Shown: piece after piece, positions 17,499 to 25,837 of the stretch
Position numbering within the stretch: the stretch's first letter is position 1
How the letters are laid out: every line of letters begins with the position of its first letter
Source of the DNA: JAKZRT01 sp965247915
Lineage (GTDB): Bacteria > Pseudomonadota > Alphaproteobacteria > Rhodobacterales > Rhodobacteraceae
Length of the DNA stretch: 64,000 bases
Assembly (NCBI GenBank): GCA_965247915.1
Contig: OZ252048.1
Coordinates: 1,116,001-1,180,000 of the forward strand
Direction: 5' to 3'
Translations under genes and position numbers: made by a program
Notes under the pieces: generated by a model
Told to the model about the DNA's origin: nothing
Seen by the model: only the letters and a program-made list of their open reading frames with translations
The model's database searches: none

Positions 17499-17993
17499 AT
17501 GGCACATGCAGCTTTTGACACATTGAGCACCGCGCAGCGGCTTGAGAAGGAGTTCGGGTTTCCGCCGAAGCAGGCGGAGGGCACGGCCAAGCTTGTGCAT
17601 GAGCACCTCGTCGGAACCGTCGCGACGAAGGACGACGTTGCCGCGGTCAAGAGCGACGTGGCCGCGGTCAAGAGCGACGTGGCCGCGGTCAAGGGCGAGT
17701 TGAAAGCGGAGATTGCCGCGGTCCAGGACGACGTGGCAGCGGTCAAGAGCGACGTGGCCGCGGTCAAGAGCGAGTTGAAAGCGGAGATCGCCGAAGTGAA
17801 GGACGACATCGCCGCGGTCCAGGACGACGTGGCCGCGGTCAAGAGCGACGTGGCCGCGGTCAAGGGCGAGTTGAAAGCGGAGATCGCCGCGGTCAAGAGC
17901 GATCTGAAATGGATCAAGGGGATCGGCGCGGCGATACTCGCGGTTCTGGTTCTGCCGTGGCTGACCGAGCTTGCGGCCCGCGCCCTGAACTGA
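17499..17993 (+). CDS. DUF1640-like coiled-coil protein with C-terminal membrane anchor
   Basis: 164 residues from the ATG at 17499, preceded by GAAGGAAG. N-terminal MAHAAFDTLSTAQRLEKEFG and PPKQAEGTAKLVHEHLVG match the coiled-coil DUF1640 family. Residues ~45-135 are built from tandem 7-residue steps (DDVAAVKS, DVAAVKG, ELKAEIAAV), a long coiled coil. Residues ~138-160 form one membrane helix (IGAAILAVLVLPWLTELA). Bacterial members have no settled function, though the eukaryotic relatives include CCDC90/MCUR1. It lies just upstream of the relaxase, so a mobilisation-linked role is possible but unproven. Repeats this regular can expand or contract by slippage. Confidence 0.75.
   Translation: MAHAAFDTLSTAQRLEKEFGFPPKQAEGTAKLVHEHLVGTVATKDDVAAVKSDVAAVKSDVAAVKGELKAEIAAVQDDVAAVKSDVAAVKSELKAEIAEVKDDIAAVQDDVAAVKSDVAAVKGELKAEIAAVKSDLKWIKGIGAAILAVLVLPWLTELAARALN
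17626..17905. repeat. Tandem 21-nt coding repeats in the coiled-coil gene
   Basis: A 21-nt unit, gacgtggccgcggtcaagag with minor variants, is repeated many times with interspersed gagttgaaagcggagatcgc units. A larger period of about 120-130 nt is also visible. All units keep frame and heptad phase. Confidence 0.85.
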
Positions 17994-18480
17994 CACCGCG
18001 TTTCGCGGAACAGAGCGCCGTTCCTTCGGGAGCGGCGCTTTGCGTTGGGGTGCGTAACCATCTGCCCTGGCTTTGATCCCGGGCGGCGAGGCCGCGCTCC
18101 GGACACCCCCCGATTCGGGTTGATTTCGCCTCCTGATCGCAAAGCCCCGGATTGCGCCCCTATTGTCGGGCCGTTTTCCGCCGCATCCGGTTCGCCGGTT
18201 TTCACCCCATTCCGAGTCCCGTGGGCGGCTGTTGCTTATCCCTGAGACGGGTTTTCCGCCGCTTCCGGAGGTCGCGAAGCTGACCAGTTTTGCGATCCCG
18301 CGCAACATGCGGAACGCCCCTGTTGCACAGGCGGTTTAACTCGCTTTCCGCTCCCGAACGAAGCGCCTTCGCCCGATGGAGTAAGGCTGAGGCGGAAGGC
18401 CCGAAGGGCCGTCATCCGCAGGACGGCGTTTGTTGAGTGAAGCGTAGCGTAACGAGACAAAAGCCGTCAGGCACGATGAT
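17994..18480. other. Region upstream of relaxase with no supported gene
   Basis: About 490 bp. It has several dyads (for example ccgttccttcgggagcgg near 18020) and leads directly into the inverted repeat at 18481. Long frames on both strands lack ribosome sites. It is likely part of a transfer-origin region. Confidence 0.4.
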
Positions 18481-18509
18481 ACGTCAAATTTGCTTACGCA
18501 ATTTGACGT
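18481..18509. other. Candidate oriT: inverted repeat upstream of the relaxase gene
   Basis: Near-perfect inverted repeat ACGTCAAATTTGC / GCAATTTGACGT around a TTAC loop, 63 bp before the relaxase start. MOBQ-type origins of transfer typically have such an arm pair next to the nick site and beside mobA. A smaller dyad GCAAG-C-CTTGC follows near 18526. The nick site is not identified. Confidence 0.5.
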
Positions 18510-19324
18510 TCCCTGTATGCTAACGGCAAGCCTTGCGGTTCGGCACACCCACAGAGCTTTCACCCGACCCGATGCCCAGCCCGCACAACAGCGTTTCCGT
18601 GCTTTCCCGGAGCCGGGGACAGTCGGCCGTTGCGGCGGCGGCATACCGGCACGCGACGCAGATGCGGGTCAGCGGGACGAGCTGAGCCGGGACTACGGTG
18701 ACAAGCGTTCAGAGTTGAAACACGCGGAGATCGCGCTTCCGGGGGCGGCCGCCTGGGCGGTTGAAGCGTTCGGGGAGGCGGCGTTTTACCGCGCGCTGGA
18801 AGAGGTTCGGGATGAGGCGAAAGGTCGTGTTTTGACCGATGGTCAGGCGGAGCGGGCGGCCTGGGCGCGGGTGTCCGAGCAGCTATGGACCTCTGTTGAG
18901 GATGGCGAAGACCGGCTGAACCGGCGCCGGAAAGACGCGCGGCTTGCCCGAACCGTGACGATTGCGCTTCCCGCGATGCTGTCGCGGTCTTCGCAGATCG
19001 CGCTGATGCGGGGCTATGTCGAAGAGACGTTCACCGCGCAGGGGATGATCGCCGACTGGGTATTGCACGACACCGGGGACGGCAATCCGCATGTGCATGT
19101 GATGCTGACGCTACGGGAGATTGGAGAGGAGTACTGGGGTCTCAAGAACCGGGGGTGGAATCACGTATCGATGCTTCAGGAGCAACGCGCCCTTTGGGCC
19201 AGTCATGCGAACGCGATGCTGGAACGGGAGGGGTTCGCGGAGCGGATCGATCACCGGACGCTGGAGGCGCAGCAGCTTGAGCTGGATGCCGAGGCGGGCC
19301 TTGAGCCGGAAAGCTGGAATCCGC

Positions 19325-19352
19325 ATGTGGCCGATCACATGTGGCCGATCAC
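19325..19352. repeat. Perfect 14-bp tandem duplication in the relaxase
   Basis: ATGTGGCCGATCAC at 19325-19338 and again at 19339-19352. Removing one copy restores the relaxase frame. Confidence 0.95.
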
Positions 19353-19959
19353 GCGGACCGGGTGGGGGATGCTGCGCGGGCGCGGCTTCGGTGTTCGGAG
19401 GTGCGGGAAGCGAACCGGGCGTATCTCAGGGCCCACCCGGAACATATCCTTGTGGTTGTGCAGTCGGAGCGGGCGGTGTTTTCGGAGCGGGATGTCCGGG
19501 CGGCGTTCGCGAAGCGGCTGGGGCTCGATGCCGAACGTGACGGGGCGGCGCTTGGCCGGTTGGTTGGGGTGGCGATGGCGTCCTCCGATCTGCTGCCGGT
19601 GGCGGGTGTGGATCAGCGGGCGGAAGGCCGGGCGGACGCAGGCAAGGCCCGCGATCCGCTTTACATCACCGCCGGGAAGGCGCGTCAGGTCCAGCAGGTG
19701 GCGCGGGATGCGGAACGTCTGGCGGGGCTCAGGCTGGCGGGAGACGGGGCGTCTGTCGGAACGCGGGTTATGCGGGCCGCGGTGGAGGGCGCGGAGAAGG
19801 CAGGCGGTCTCGGGCAGGGCACGGCCGTCGGCACCCCGAACGCAGGGCCTGGACCGGATATGGGCGCTGGCGCGAAGGCTGTCGGGATCGCGACGGATGC
19901 ATTGGAGGCCGGCACCGGTCCCATACTGATCGACATCGCAGGTTTTGGAGGGAGAGACG

Positions 19960-20226
19960 ATGCTGACCAGGGATATGAGGAAACTGCACGCGCCGCCGGA
20001 GGAGATGCGCAGGCAGGCGGAGGAGGCCAATCGGGCGGCGGGGTTTCAGGTGATGGAGCCCATACCGCCCACAGAGGCGATACTGGCGACATTCACGCGC
20101 TACGAGCGGCGGGTTCTGAAACGGATCGTTCGGGGCGATCCCCTGGTTCTAAGAAAGGCCATGGCGCTCAAGCGGGCCGGAAAGCTGGCAGCGGCCCCGC
20201 CGCCGCCGCTGTCCGGGAAGCGTTAG
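19960..20226 (+). CDS. Small basic protein overlapping the relaxase 3' region (MobB-like position)
   Basis: 88 residues from the ATG at 19960, preceded by a very strong GGAGGGAG ribosome site. It starts MLTRDMRKLHAPPEEMRRQA and continues EEANRAAGFQV, YERRVLKRIVRGDPLVLRK, MALKRAGKLAAAP. It lies in a different frame inside the relaxase reading region. RSF1010-type MobB is likewise encoded out of frame inside mobA, so this may be a relaxosome accessory protein. That is by position only, and I do not recognise the sequence. Confidence 0.55.
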   Translation: MLTRDMRKLHAPPEEMRRQAEEANRAAGFQVMEPIPPTEAILATFTRYERRVLKRIVRGDPLVLRKAMALKRAGKLAAAPPPPLSGKR

Positions 20227-20325
20227 CCGCACGGGCGGAGGATCTGTTCCGGTCGGTCTTCGGGGAGCCGGTGCGGCCGGGGGCGGCGGAATGGCGGGCG
20301 AAGGAGAACGAGGCGGCGGCGATGC

Positions 20326-21120
20326 AGATCCGGGGAATAGGGTGGCAGGAACAGGAACCAAGCGCCGCATTTGCGCAGGATCGCGGCGGCTTTCGCGCTC
20401 TTGTGCGAGGACAGGTTATCGAGGATGACAACATCACCTTGGTTCAGCGCCGGCGCGAGCTGGGTTTCGACATAGGCCTCGAAACCAGCTCGGTTGACCG
20501 GCCCGTCCAGCACCCAGGGTGCGATCAGGCCATCGCATCTGAGCCCGGCAATGAAGGTTTGTGTGCGCCAATATCCAAAAGGTGCTGTGGCGCGCAGGCG
20601 CTGGCCTTTGAGCGACCGGCCCCGCATCCGCGTCATGTTGGTCTTCACGCTGGTCTCGTCGATAAAGACCAGCCGGTGCGGGGTTTTGCGCATGAACGGC
20701 TGGCGATGAACCTGCCAGATATAGCGCTTACGGCGCGCCCGCGCGCGACCAGCCTCCACTGCCAGAAGCGATTTTTTTATATGTGAAGCCTGCGGATTTC
20801 AGGACTCGGCTGATCGAGAAGAGATGCACACCCACCCGATGTTTGCGCGCGAGCCAGTCCCTCAATTCCGCCAAAGTCAGATCGGGATGCGCTGCAACTT
20901 GTGCCACCAGCGCCGTTCTGAAAGCCGCCAGCTTGCCCTTGCCGCTCGGTCGCCCCTGTTTTGCTGATGCTGCTGAGCCGGATTTCTCAAAACGCTGAAC
21001 GACCTTGATGACAAAGCTCGGGCTCACTCCGAAACGCCGCGCAACCTCGCGCCGGGAAAACCCCGTCCGAACCTGTGAAATCACCCGCGTGCGCAAATCC
21101 AAAGAATAAGTATTGCTCAT
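20326..21120 (-). pseudogene. IS630 transposase, orfA plus truncated orfB
   Basis: orfA (21120-20728) begins MSNTYSLDLRTRVISQVRTG with a helix-turn-helix (SRREVARRFGVSPSFVIKVV), after a GGAGG site. At TTCACATATAAAAAAA the frame must step +1 to reach orfB: LVFIDETSVKTNMTRMRG (first Asp), DVVILDNLSSHKS (second Asp) and WFLFLPPYSPDL. The final NPIE segment with the catalytic Glu is missing because the element is cut at ~20326. Inactive. Confidence 0.8.
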
Positions 21121-21201
21121 AATTCACCTCCAAATAGCGTGAATCACAAATCAATCCCTTTGGGAATCCCCATTGATTCCAAGTTCAGGTGAAGTGCTTT
21201 A
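20326..21201 (-). mobile_element. IS630-family element, truncated copy a
   Basis: A different IS630 from copies b and c. The intact end is at 21201 (gtgctttag with TA). The other end is missing: the element stops in the segment agatccgggga, which is also present in the relaxase-primase sequence at the junction, suggesting joining through short homology. Confidence 0.75.
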
Positions 21202-21478
21202 GGGTTAGGGTTGCGGGGCCACCACCTCGCTCGCACACGATCAACGATCCGGTGAAGCATTGCAGGTCCATCATGCCCCTTGGCTTTCGCCACCGGTGAG
21301 CCAATGCGGAAGAACCCGGGAACGACCACGGGGCGGGGCCATGTTCGTTTTTCTCCCGCGGGTCCCCGGCAGTTTCTGCGCCTCACCTGGGCCGCCAGCA
21401 TGTACACGTAAGCGCGTTTGCTGGGATGGGTCGACGCGAAGCGCGAGGCAGGTGGAAAGTCGATGGTGAGGCAGGCGC
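21202..21478. other. Interval after IS630 copy a, no supported gene
   Basis: About 280 bp. A reverse frame of 141 codons crosses it but uses the shadow of the autotransporter fragment and shows no domain. Confidence 0.35.
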
Positions 21479-21661
21479 GGCCTACTGACGCCCTATAGCG
21501 GTCTCTCGCTCGCCGGCGAAGGCACACAACGCTACCGGATCGGCGGTCGCTTCGAGATCGGGTCGGCACTTCAGCTCAGCCTCGAAGGCGAGCGCCGCGA
21601 GCCGGCCACCGACGCTGCTGCGGACCATGACGTCATGCTGCGGGGACAGTTGCGATTCTGA
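21479..21661 (+). pseudogene. Autotransporter beta-domain, C-terminal 60 residues
   Basis: Reads GLLTPYSGLSLAGEGTQRYR, then GRFEIGSALQLSLEGERREP and ends VMLRGQLRF. The final aromatic residue is the outer-membrane insertion signal. It is clearly paralogous to the barrel fragment at 49604-50340 (GLLTPYGGFSLAGEGSQRYR ... MLRGQIRF). The rest of the gene is missing. Confidence 0.75.
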
Positions 21662-21833
21662 CGACTCTAGCATGCCGGCCCTTGACGGGTTGCTCCGCTG
21701 TTCCTCAGCGGCGATTCATTCATCGATGCGACGTCGGCGTCCGGCTCGCGTGCCGGACCGCTGTTGAGGACAGACGAATTGCGCTGCGACCCTGACCGGG
21801 CTCGCAGCGATGTACAGTCGGATGAGGACGACA

Positions 21834-22237
21834 ATGGACGAACGCATGAAGACTCATGGCGACCTCGGGTGGTGCGAGCTGATGACCGACGAGGTCGAGA
21901 CGGCGCGCGAGTTCTATACCGGCGTGATCGGATGGAGCAGCGAAGTTATGGACGTCGGGAAAGGCCCCTGCACGATGTTCAAGATCGGTGATCGTCCGGT
22001 CGCCGGCCTGATGGCCAAACCACCGGAGGCCGCCGGGCCGCCAACCGCCTGGACCCCCTACGTCACGGTCGACGACGTCGACAAGCGGGCCGATAAAGCA
22101 GCCGGCGCCGGCGACACAGTGCTCGTCGCCCCGATGGACATTCCGGGGACATTCCGGGCGTGGGGCGTTTCGCGGTGATTCGGGACCCGACCGGCGGCGT
22201 CATCGGGATTGCTACTTACGAGGATCGGAAGGGGTGA
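21834..22237 (+). pseudogene. VOC-family protein, frameshifted by an 11-bp duplication
   Basis: Starts MDERMKTHGDLGWCELMTDE at 21834 (GAGG upstream), followed by AREFYTGVIGWSSEVMD and a Met/Lys-rich core, as in PhnB-like glyoxalase/bleomycin-resistance proteins. At 22137-22158 GACATTCCGGG is duplicated. Without the extra copy the protein ends MDIPGVGRFAVIRDPTGGVI and TYEDRKG, the normal D-P-G-I closing strand. With it the frame stops early at 22178. The repaired gene would be 130 residues. Confidence 0.8.
22137..22158. repeat. Perfect 11-bp tandem duplication in the VOC gene
   Basis: GACATTCCGGG at 22137-22147 and 22148-22158. Deleting one copy restores a 130-residue VOC protein. Confidence 0.95.
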
Positions 22238-22315
22238 CGCGGCTGGCTTGCCTGTGATCTTCGCTCCGGTGCTGGCACCGCCGGCGTGAGTTGTATTAGT
22301 TCCGATTTGATCTGA

Positions 22316-22353
22316 CACCGCCCCCAATCTTTTAGATTGAATTGGGGGCGGTG
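22316..22353. other. Perfect 13-bp stem-loop inside the IS481 left end
   Basis: CACCGCCCCCAAT, a 12-base loop, then ATTGGGGGCGGTG. It sits between the terminal repeat and the transposase. It could block read-through transcription from outside or hide the ribosome site, as known for other IS. Confidence 0.7.
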
Positions 22354-22426
22354 CATCTCTTGAAAGAGACTGCGGTTATCCGTTTTGATGGTGGTGCAAA
22401 CCAAACCACAAAACGAGGAAACCACG

Positions 22427-23461
22427 ATGTTGAATACTACAGACAAGATCATCAAACACAAAGTCGGCTTGCTGAACCTGGCCGACGAATTGGGTAATGT
22501 GTCCAAAGCCTGTCAGGTCATGGGCATGTCGCGGGATACATTCTATCGCTATAAATCAGCCGTCGATGATGGCGGCGTTGAAGCTCTTTTTGAACGCACC
22601 CGGCGCAAGCCCAATCTGGCCAACCGGGTGGACGAGGCGACCGAACAGGCGGTCATAAAATCGGCCACGGACTTCCCGGCCTACGGTCAGGCCCGCACCT
22701 CCAATGAGCTGCGCAAGCTGGGGGTCTTCGTCTCGCCCTCCGGCGTGCGATCCATCTGGTTGCGGCATGATCTGGCGAACTTCAAAACCCGCCTGAAGGC
22801 GCTGGAAGCCAAGGTGGCAGAGGAAGGTGGCATTCTTACCGAAGCTCAGGTTCAGGCCCTTGAGAAGAAGAAGCTGGACGATGAAGCCTGTGGCGAGATT
22901 GAGACCGCGCACCCTGGCTATCTGGGCTCTCAGGACACGTTCTATGTTGGCACTCTCAAGGGTGTCGGGCGGGTCTATCAGCAGACCTATGTGGACACCT
23001 ATTGCAAGGTGGCACATGCCAAGCTCTACACCACCAAAACGCCGATAACTGCGGCTGATCTGCTCAACGATCGGGTGCTGCCTTTCCATGAGGAACACGA
23101 CCTTCCGGTGCTGCGCATTCTGACCGACCGCGGAACCGAATACTGCGGCCGGGTCGACAAACACGACTACCAGCTCTTCCTGGCAATCAACGACATTGAC
23201 CACACCAAGACCAAGGTTAAATCGCCCCAAACCAACGGGATTTGCGAACGCTTCCACAAAACAATCCTGCAGGAGTTTTATCAGATCACATTCCGCAAGA
23301 AGCTCTACGAAACTGTCGAAGCCTTGCAGGCCGATCTGGATCAATGGATCGACTTCTACAACACCGAACGAACTCATCAGGGCAAAATGTGTTGCGGTCG
23401 CACCCCAATTGAGACCATGATCGAGGGCAAGAAGATTTGGAAGGAAAAGTTCGTGAACTGA
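22427..23461 (+). CDS. IS481-family transposase
   Basis: 344 residues from the ATG at 22427 (GAGGAAACC upstream), preferred to an ATG at 22385. Domain order: N-terminal helix-turn-helix (GNVSKACQVMGMSRDTFYRYK), a second DNA-binding part (AYGQARTSNELRKLG), then an rve-type integrase core with the first catalytic Asp in the FYVGTLKGVGRVYQQTYVDT region, LRILTDRGTEYCG (Asp) and the Glu region around NGICERFHKTILQEF. Complete, with no visible lesions. Confidence 0.9.
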   Translation: MLNTTDKIIKHKVGLLNLADELGNVSKACQVMGMSRDTFYRYKSAVDDGGVEALFERTRRKPNLANRVDEATEQAVIKSATDFPAYGQARTSNELRKLGVFVSPSGVRSIWLRHDLANFKTRLKALEAKVAEEGGILTEAQVQALEKKKLDDEACGEIETAHPGYLGSQDTFYVGTLKGVGRVYQQTYVDTYCKVAHAKLYTTKTPITAADLLNDRVLPFHEEHDLPVLRILTDRGTEYCGRVDKHDYQLFLAINDIDHTKTKVKSPQTNGICERFHKTILQEFYQITFRKKLYETVEALQADLDQWIDFYNTERTHQGKMCCGRTPIETMIEGKKIWKEKFVN

Positions 23462-23594
23462 ATGTGACCTGACAAATGCCGCCTGAAAAACGCGTAACTG
23501 TCAGATCAAGTCTGAACCACTACACGTGAGTGGACATCGGACGACTCCATTCAATTCGTGATTTTGTCCGTTCTATTGGAGGGAGTATTCACCA

Positions 23595-24047
23595 ATGCTC
23601 GAAATAGAAAAGGTCGACCACATCGGTATTCGGGTCATCGACAAGTCTGTCTCCATTGCCTTCTACGAAGGGCTGGGCTTCCAGACTCTTACCGACGCGG
23701 GCTTCGAGAAGGGCCATCCCATCATCATGCAGCATCCCTCAGGCGTCGTTCTCAATCTGCTCGGACCCGCCAATAAACCAAACGACCAGAACATCCTCAT
23801 GGATGCGGACGACAAGTATCCCGGCATCACCCACGTCTCGTTCAAGATCACCTCCCTCGATGTCGCCAAGCAATTCCTGGCAGAGCACGATATCCCTCTG
23901 AGCGGCCAGTTCTCGTTCAAGGACCTGCGCGCCGTCTTTATCCGCGATCCCGATCGCAACGTGATCGAGTTGGATGCCTATGCTGGTGATGAACCGGATA
24001 CCCGAGCCAGCGATGAGGGGGAGGCCGGCTACGCGGAGCACCTCTGA
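23595..24047 (+). CDS. VOC-family (glyoxalase/dioxygenase-like) protein
   Basis: 150 residues after a TTGGAGGGAG ribosome site. One vicinal-oxygen-chelate domain is visible: KVDHIGIRVIDKSVSIAFYE with His at about residue 9, HPSGVVLNLLGPAN, PGITHVSFKITSLDVAKQFL with a second conserved His, and RAVFIRDPDRNVIELDAYAG with the metal Glu. The acidic tail (EGEAGYAEHL) is unusual. Substrate unknown. It is intact, unlike the VOC relatives at 7681 and 21834. Confidence 0.8.
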   Translation: MLEIEKVDHIGIRVIDKSVSIAFYEGLGFQTLTDAGFEKGHPIIMQHPSGVVLNLLGPANKPNDQNILMDADDKYPGITHVSFKITSLDVAKQFLAEHDIPLSGQFSFKDLRAVFIRDPDRNVIELDAYAGDEPDTRASDEGEAGYAEHL

Positions 24048-24157
24048 CCGTCAGCAGGCCGCCTGCTCACCACTGGCCCGGAGAAGACCGTGTGCTTTGA
24101 TGTCGACTGAGTAGGGGTTCCCTCTACCAGGCCTTGCTGGGAGCGATCATCCGAAGA

Positions 24158-25366
24158 TCAGGTGGCTTTCCGTAAGACGGTGATGCTCCTGCCGGTTTGC
24201 CGATCCATGAACGCGGCAATATCCGCCGACACCGTGTTGGCGGCCTTCTTTACCGGGTCTGCCGCGAGGTGGGCATAGCGGGCCGTGGTCTGGACCTGGG
24301 AGTGGCCGAGCATCTTGCCGATCATGGGCAAACCCTGTCCGGCCGCCACCGCGACGGAGGCGAAGGTGTGGCGCAGGTCGTGAATGCGCACATCGGCAAT
24401 GCCGGCGCGCTTGCGAATACGCTGCCAGGGCGGCTGCAGATCGGTCAGATGAGAGCCGGGGAGCTTGCCGGTGATGACCCAGGGGTTGCCGTCAAGCCTC
24501 TCGATCCCGGCCAGGACCTCCAGGGCGGGCGCGCCGAGATGGACGGTCTTGGCCCCGGTCTTGGACTCCGGCAGGTGCAGGGCGCCGCCTTCGAATTCCA
24601 CGAAGTCCCACCGCAGGGTCATGATCTCCGAGAGCCGGCAGCCGGTGAAGATCAGCAGCCGTAGCGCGTTGATGGCCGACCGGCTCTCGATGCCTTCCTG
24701 TTCGCATTGGCGCAGGACCTCGCCGAGACGGCCCAGCTCGGCGGCGCTCAGATAGCGCTCACGCTTCTTCTCCTTGTACTTCTTGACATGGCGACAGGGG
24801 TTGGAGCCGTCCGGGCGCAGCCCCCAGACCTCGGCCAGGTTGAAGGCCTTGGACAGGAACTGCAGGCAGCGGTTGGCCTGGACCGGGGCAAAACGGAGAT
24901 CGTGGTGGAGGCGGGCGATGTCGGGCCGTGTGATCTCGGAGACCTTGAGGGTGCCGATGCGGGGATTGATGTAGGCTTTGACGTAGTAGCGGTAGCCAAC
25001 CACCGTTCTGGGCCGGCAATGATGGACGGCATGGTCTTCGACGACGCGCCGACCCAGGTCTTCGATGGTGGGAGCGGCACGGGCCCCCTTACGATCGCCG
25101 GCCGGATCCTCGCCATCTCTGACGCGCGCCAATACCTTGATCGCTTGGGCCCGGGCCTGCTCGGGCGTTACGACGCCGTGGAGTCCGAGACTCATGCGCC
25201 GCCACCGCCGGCCGATACGATACTGGATACGATACTGAACGAGGTAGGATCGGGCACCGCTTGGCAGAATGCGGGCGCCGAAGCCGTGGACCTCGCTGTC
25301 GAACAGGACGTAGTCTTTCTTGCGAACCTCGGCGGCCTCGACGAGGCGTTTGGTGATCTTGGGCAT
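24158..25366 (-). CDS. Tyrosine recombinase integrase (phage/island type)
   Basis: 402 residues from the ATG at 25366, preceded by GAGGGGG. N-terminal DUF4102-type arm-binding domain (MPKITKRLVEAAE, DSEVHGFGARILPSG), core-binding domain (RTVVGYRYYVKAYINPRIG), then the catalytic domain with FTGCRLSEIMTLRWD (Arg), IHDLRHTFASVAVA (His-x-x-Arg), LGHSQVQTTARYAH and Tyr. All catalytic residues are present. Residues QYRIQYRI come from an in-frame 12-bp duplication. The start lies 170 bp from an att-like tRNA-fMet 3' half, so this is the likely enzyme for that site. Confidence 0.9.
   Translation of the reverse strand: MPKITKRLVEAAEVRKKDYVLFDSEVHGFGARILPSGARSYLVQYRIQYRIGRRWRRMSLGLHGVVTPEQARAQAIKVLARVRDGEDPAGDRKGARAAPTIEDLGRRVVEDHAVHHCRPRTVVGYRYYVKAYINPRIGTLKVSEITRPDIARLHHDLRFAPVQANRCLQFLSKAFNLAEVWGLRPDGSNPCRHVKKYKEKKRERYLSAAELGRLGEVLRQCEQEGIESRSAINALRLLIFTGCRLSEIMTLRWDFVEFEGGALHLPESKTGAKTVHLGAPALEVLAGIERLDGNPWVITGKLPGSHLTDLQPPWQRIRKRAGIADVRIHDLRHTFASVAVAAGQGLPMIGKMLGHSQVQTTARYAHLAADPVKKAANTVSADIAAFMDRQTGRSITVLRKAT
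25214..25237. repeat. Perfect 12-bp in-frame tandem duplication in the integrase
   Basis: GATACGATACTG at 25214-25225 and 25226-25237. It adds four residues (QYRI) in a loop of the N-terminal domain. Confidence 0.95.
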
Positions 25367-25536
25367 GGCATCCCCCTCTAAATCCATGGACGCACAGTGG
25401 ACGCATGAGGGCGCAAAACGCTGCGCAACTGAGTGGCTTCCATGGTACGGAGGGTTTCCGAAGAAGCAAGTATATTCAATGAGTTAGCGTGGTCCTGCGC
25501 AGCTCTGCGAAACGCTTAGAACAAACAGAGAACCGT

Positions 25537-25619
25537 CTCATAACCTGAAGGTCGTTGGTTCAAATCCTACCCCCGCAACCAAATAAATCCCGTAACTTCA
25601 AATAGTTACGGGCTTTTTC
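25537..25619. repeat. att-like direct repeat (left): 3' half of initiator tRNA-fMet plus terminator
   Basis: Begins in the anticodon loop CTCATAA, continues CCTGAAGGTCGTTGGTTC and ends with CCCCCGCAACCA, then a hairpin CCCGTAACT-tcaaat-AGTTACGGG and CTTTTTC. The tRNA 5' half is absent. An 83-bp copy with three mismatches lies at 49374-49456. Integration into a tRNA gene with crossover in the anticodon loop is standard for tyrosine recombinases. Confidence 0.8.
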
Positions 25620-25837
25620 GTTTTGGCGCGCCAGCGCAATTTATGTCCGGGGGAGCACCGGGGGAGCAAGCGGGAGCATAATCCTGCACGTTTCTGCGCG
25701 ACACCGCGCAGGCCGCCCGACTGAGATCGCGACGATGGCGGCTTACCAAGAGCCGGTGATCTTTCGCTAACGCGTAATCGTCCGGGCAACCCGAAACCCG
25801 TTACTGTCGTTCGGGATAAGGTCCTCAAGCAACAGCA

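Larger units (their letters stand above)
18572..20330 (+). pseudogene. MobA/TraA-type relaxase (frameshifted, 3' end cut by IS630)
   Basis: Starts MPSPHNSVSVLSRSRGQSAV with the AAAAYRHA motif of MOBQ relaxases. The frame breaks near 18667, where one lost C explains the shift, since restoring it gives RDELSRDYGDKR. The middle frame carries the HUH metal site GDGNPHVHVMLT and SWNPHVADH. A perfect 14-bp tandem duplication at 19325-19352 then shifts the frame again. Dropping one copy restores ADHADRVGDAARAR and EVREANRAYL. The 3' part (ALAARAEDLFRSVFGEP and following) resembles the start of a primase-like DUF7146/Toprim segment, as in relaxase-primase fusions, and is cut at ~20330 by an IS630 fragment. 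Not functional. Confidence 0.8.
22308..23508. mobile_element. IS481-family element
   Basis: About 1.2 kb bounded by TGATCTGACA at 22308-22317 and its complement TGTCAGATCA at 23499-23508. It carries one transposase gene and a strong hairpin just inside the left end. Confidence 0.75.

Noticed and set aside
17626..17905. CRISPR-like array
   Set aside because: The repeats are contiguous, in frame and encode heptads; there are no spacers.
25537..25619. Complete tRNA gene
   Set aside because: Only the part from the anticodon loop to CCA is present; no D-arm or 5' acceptor strand upstream.
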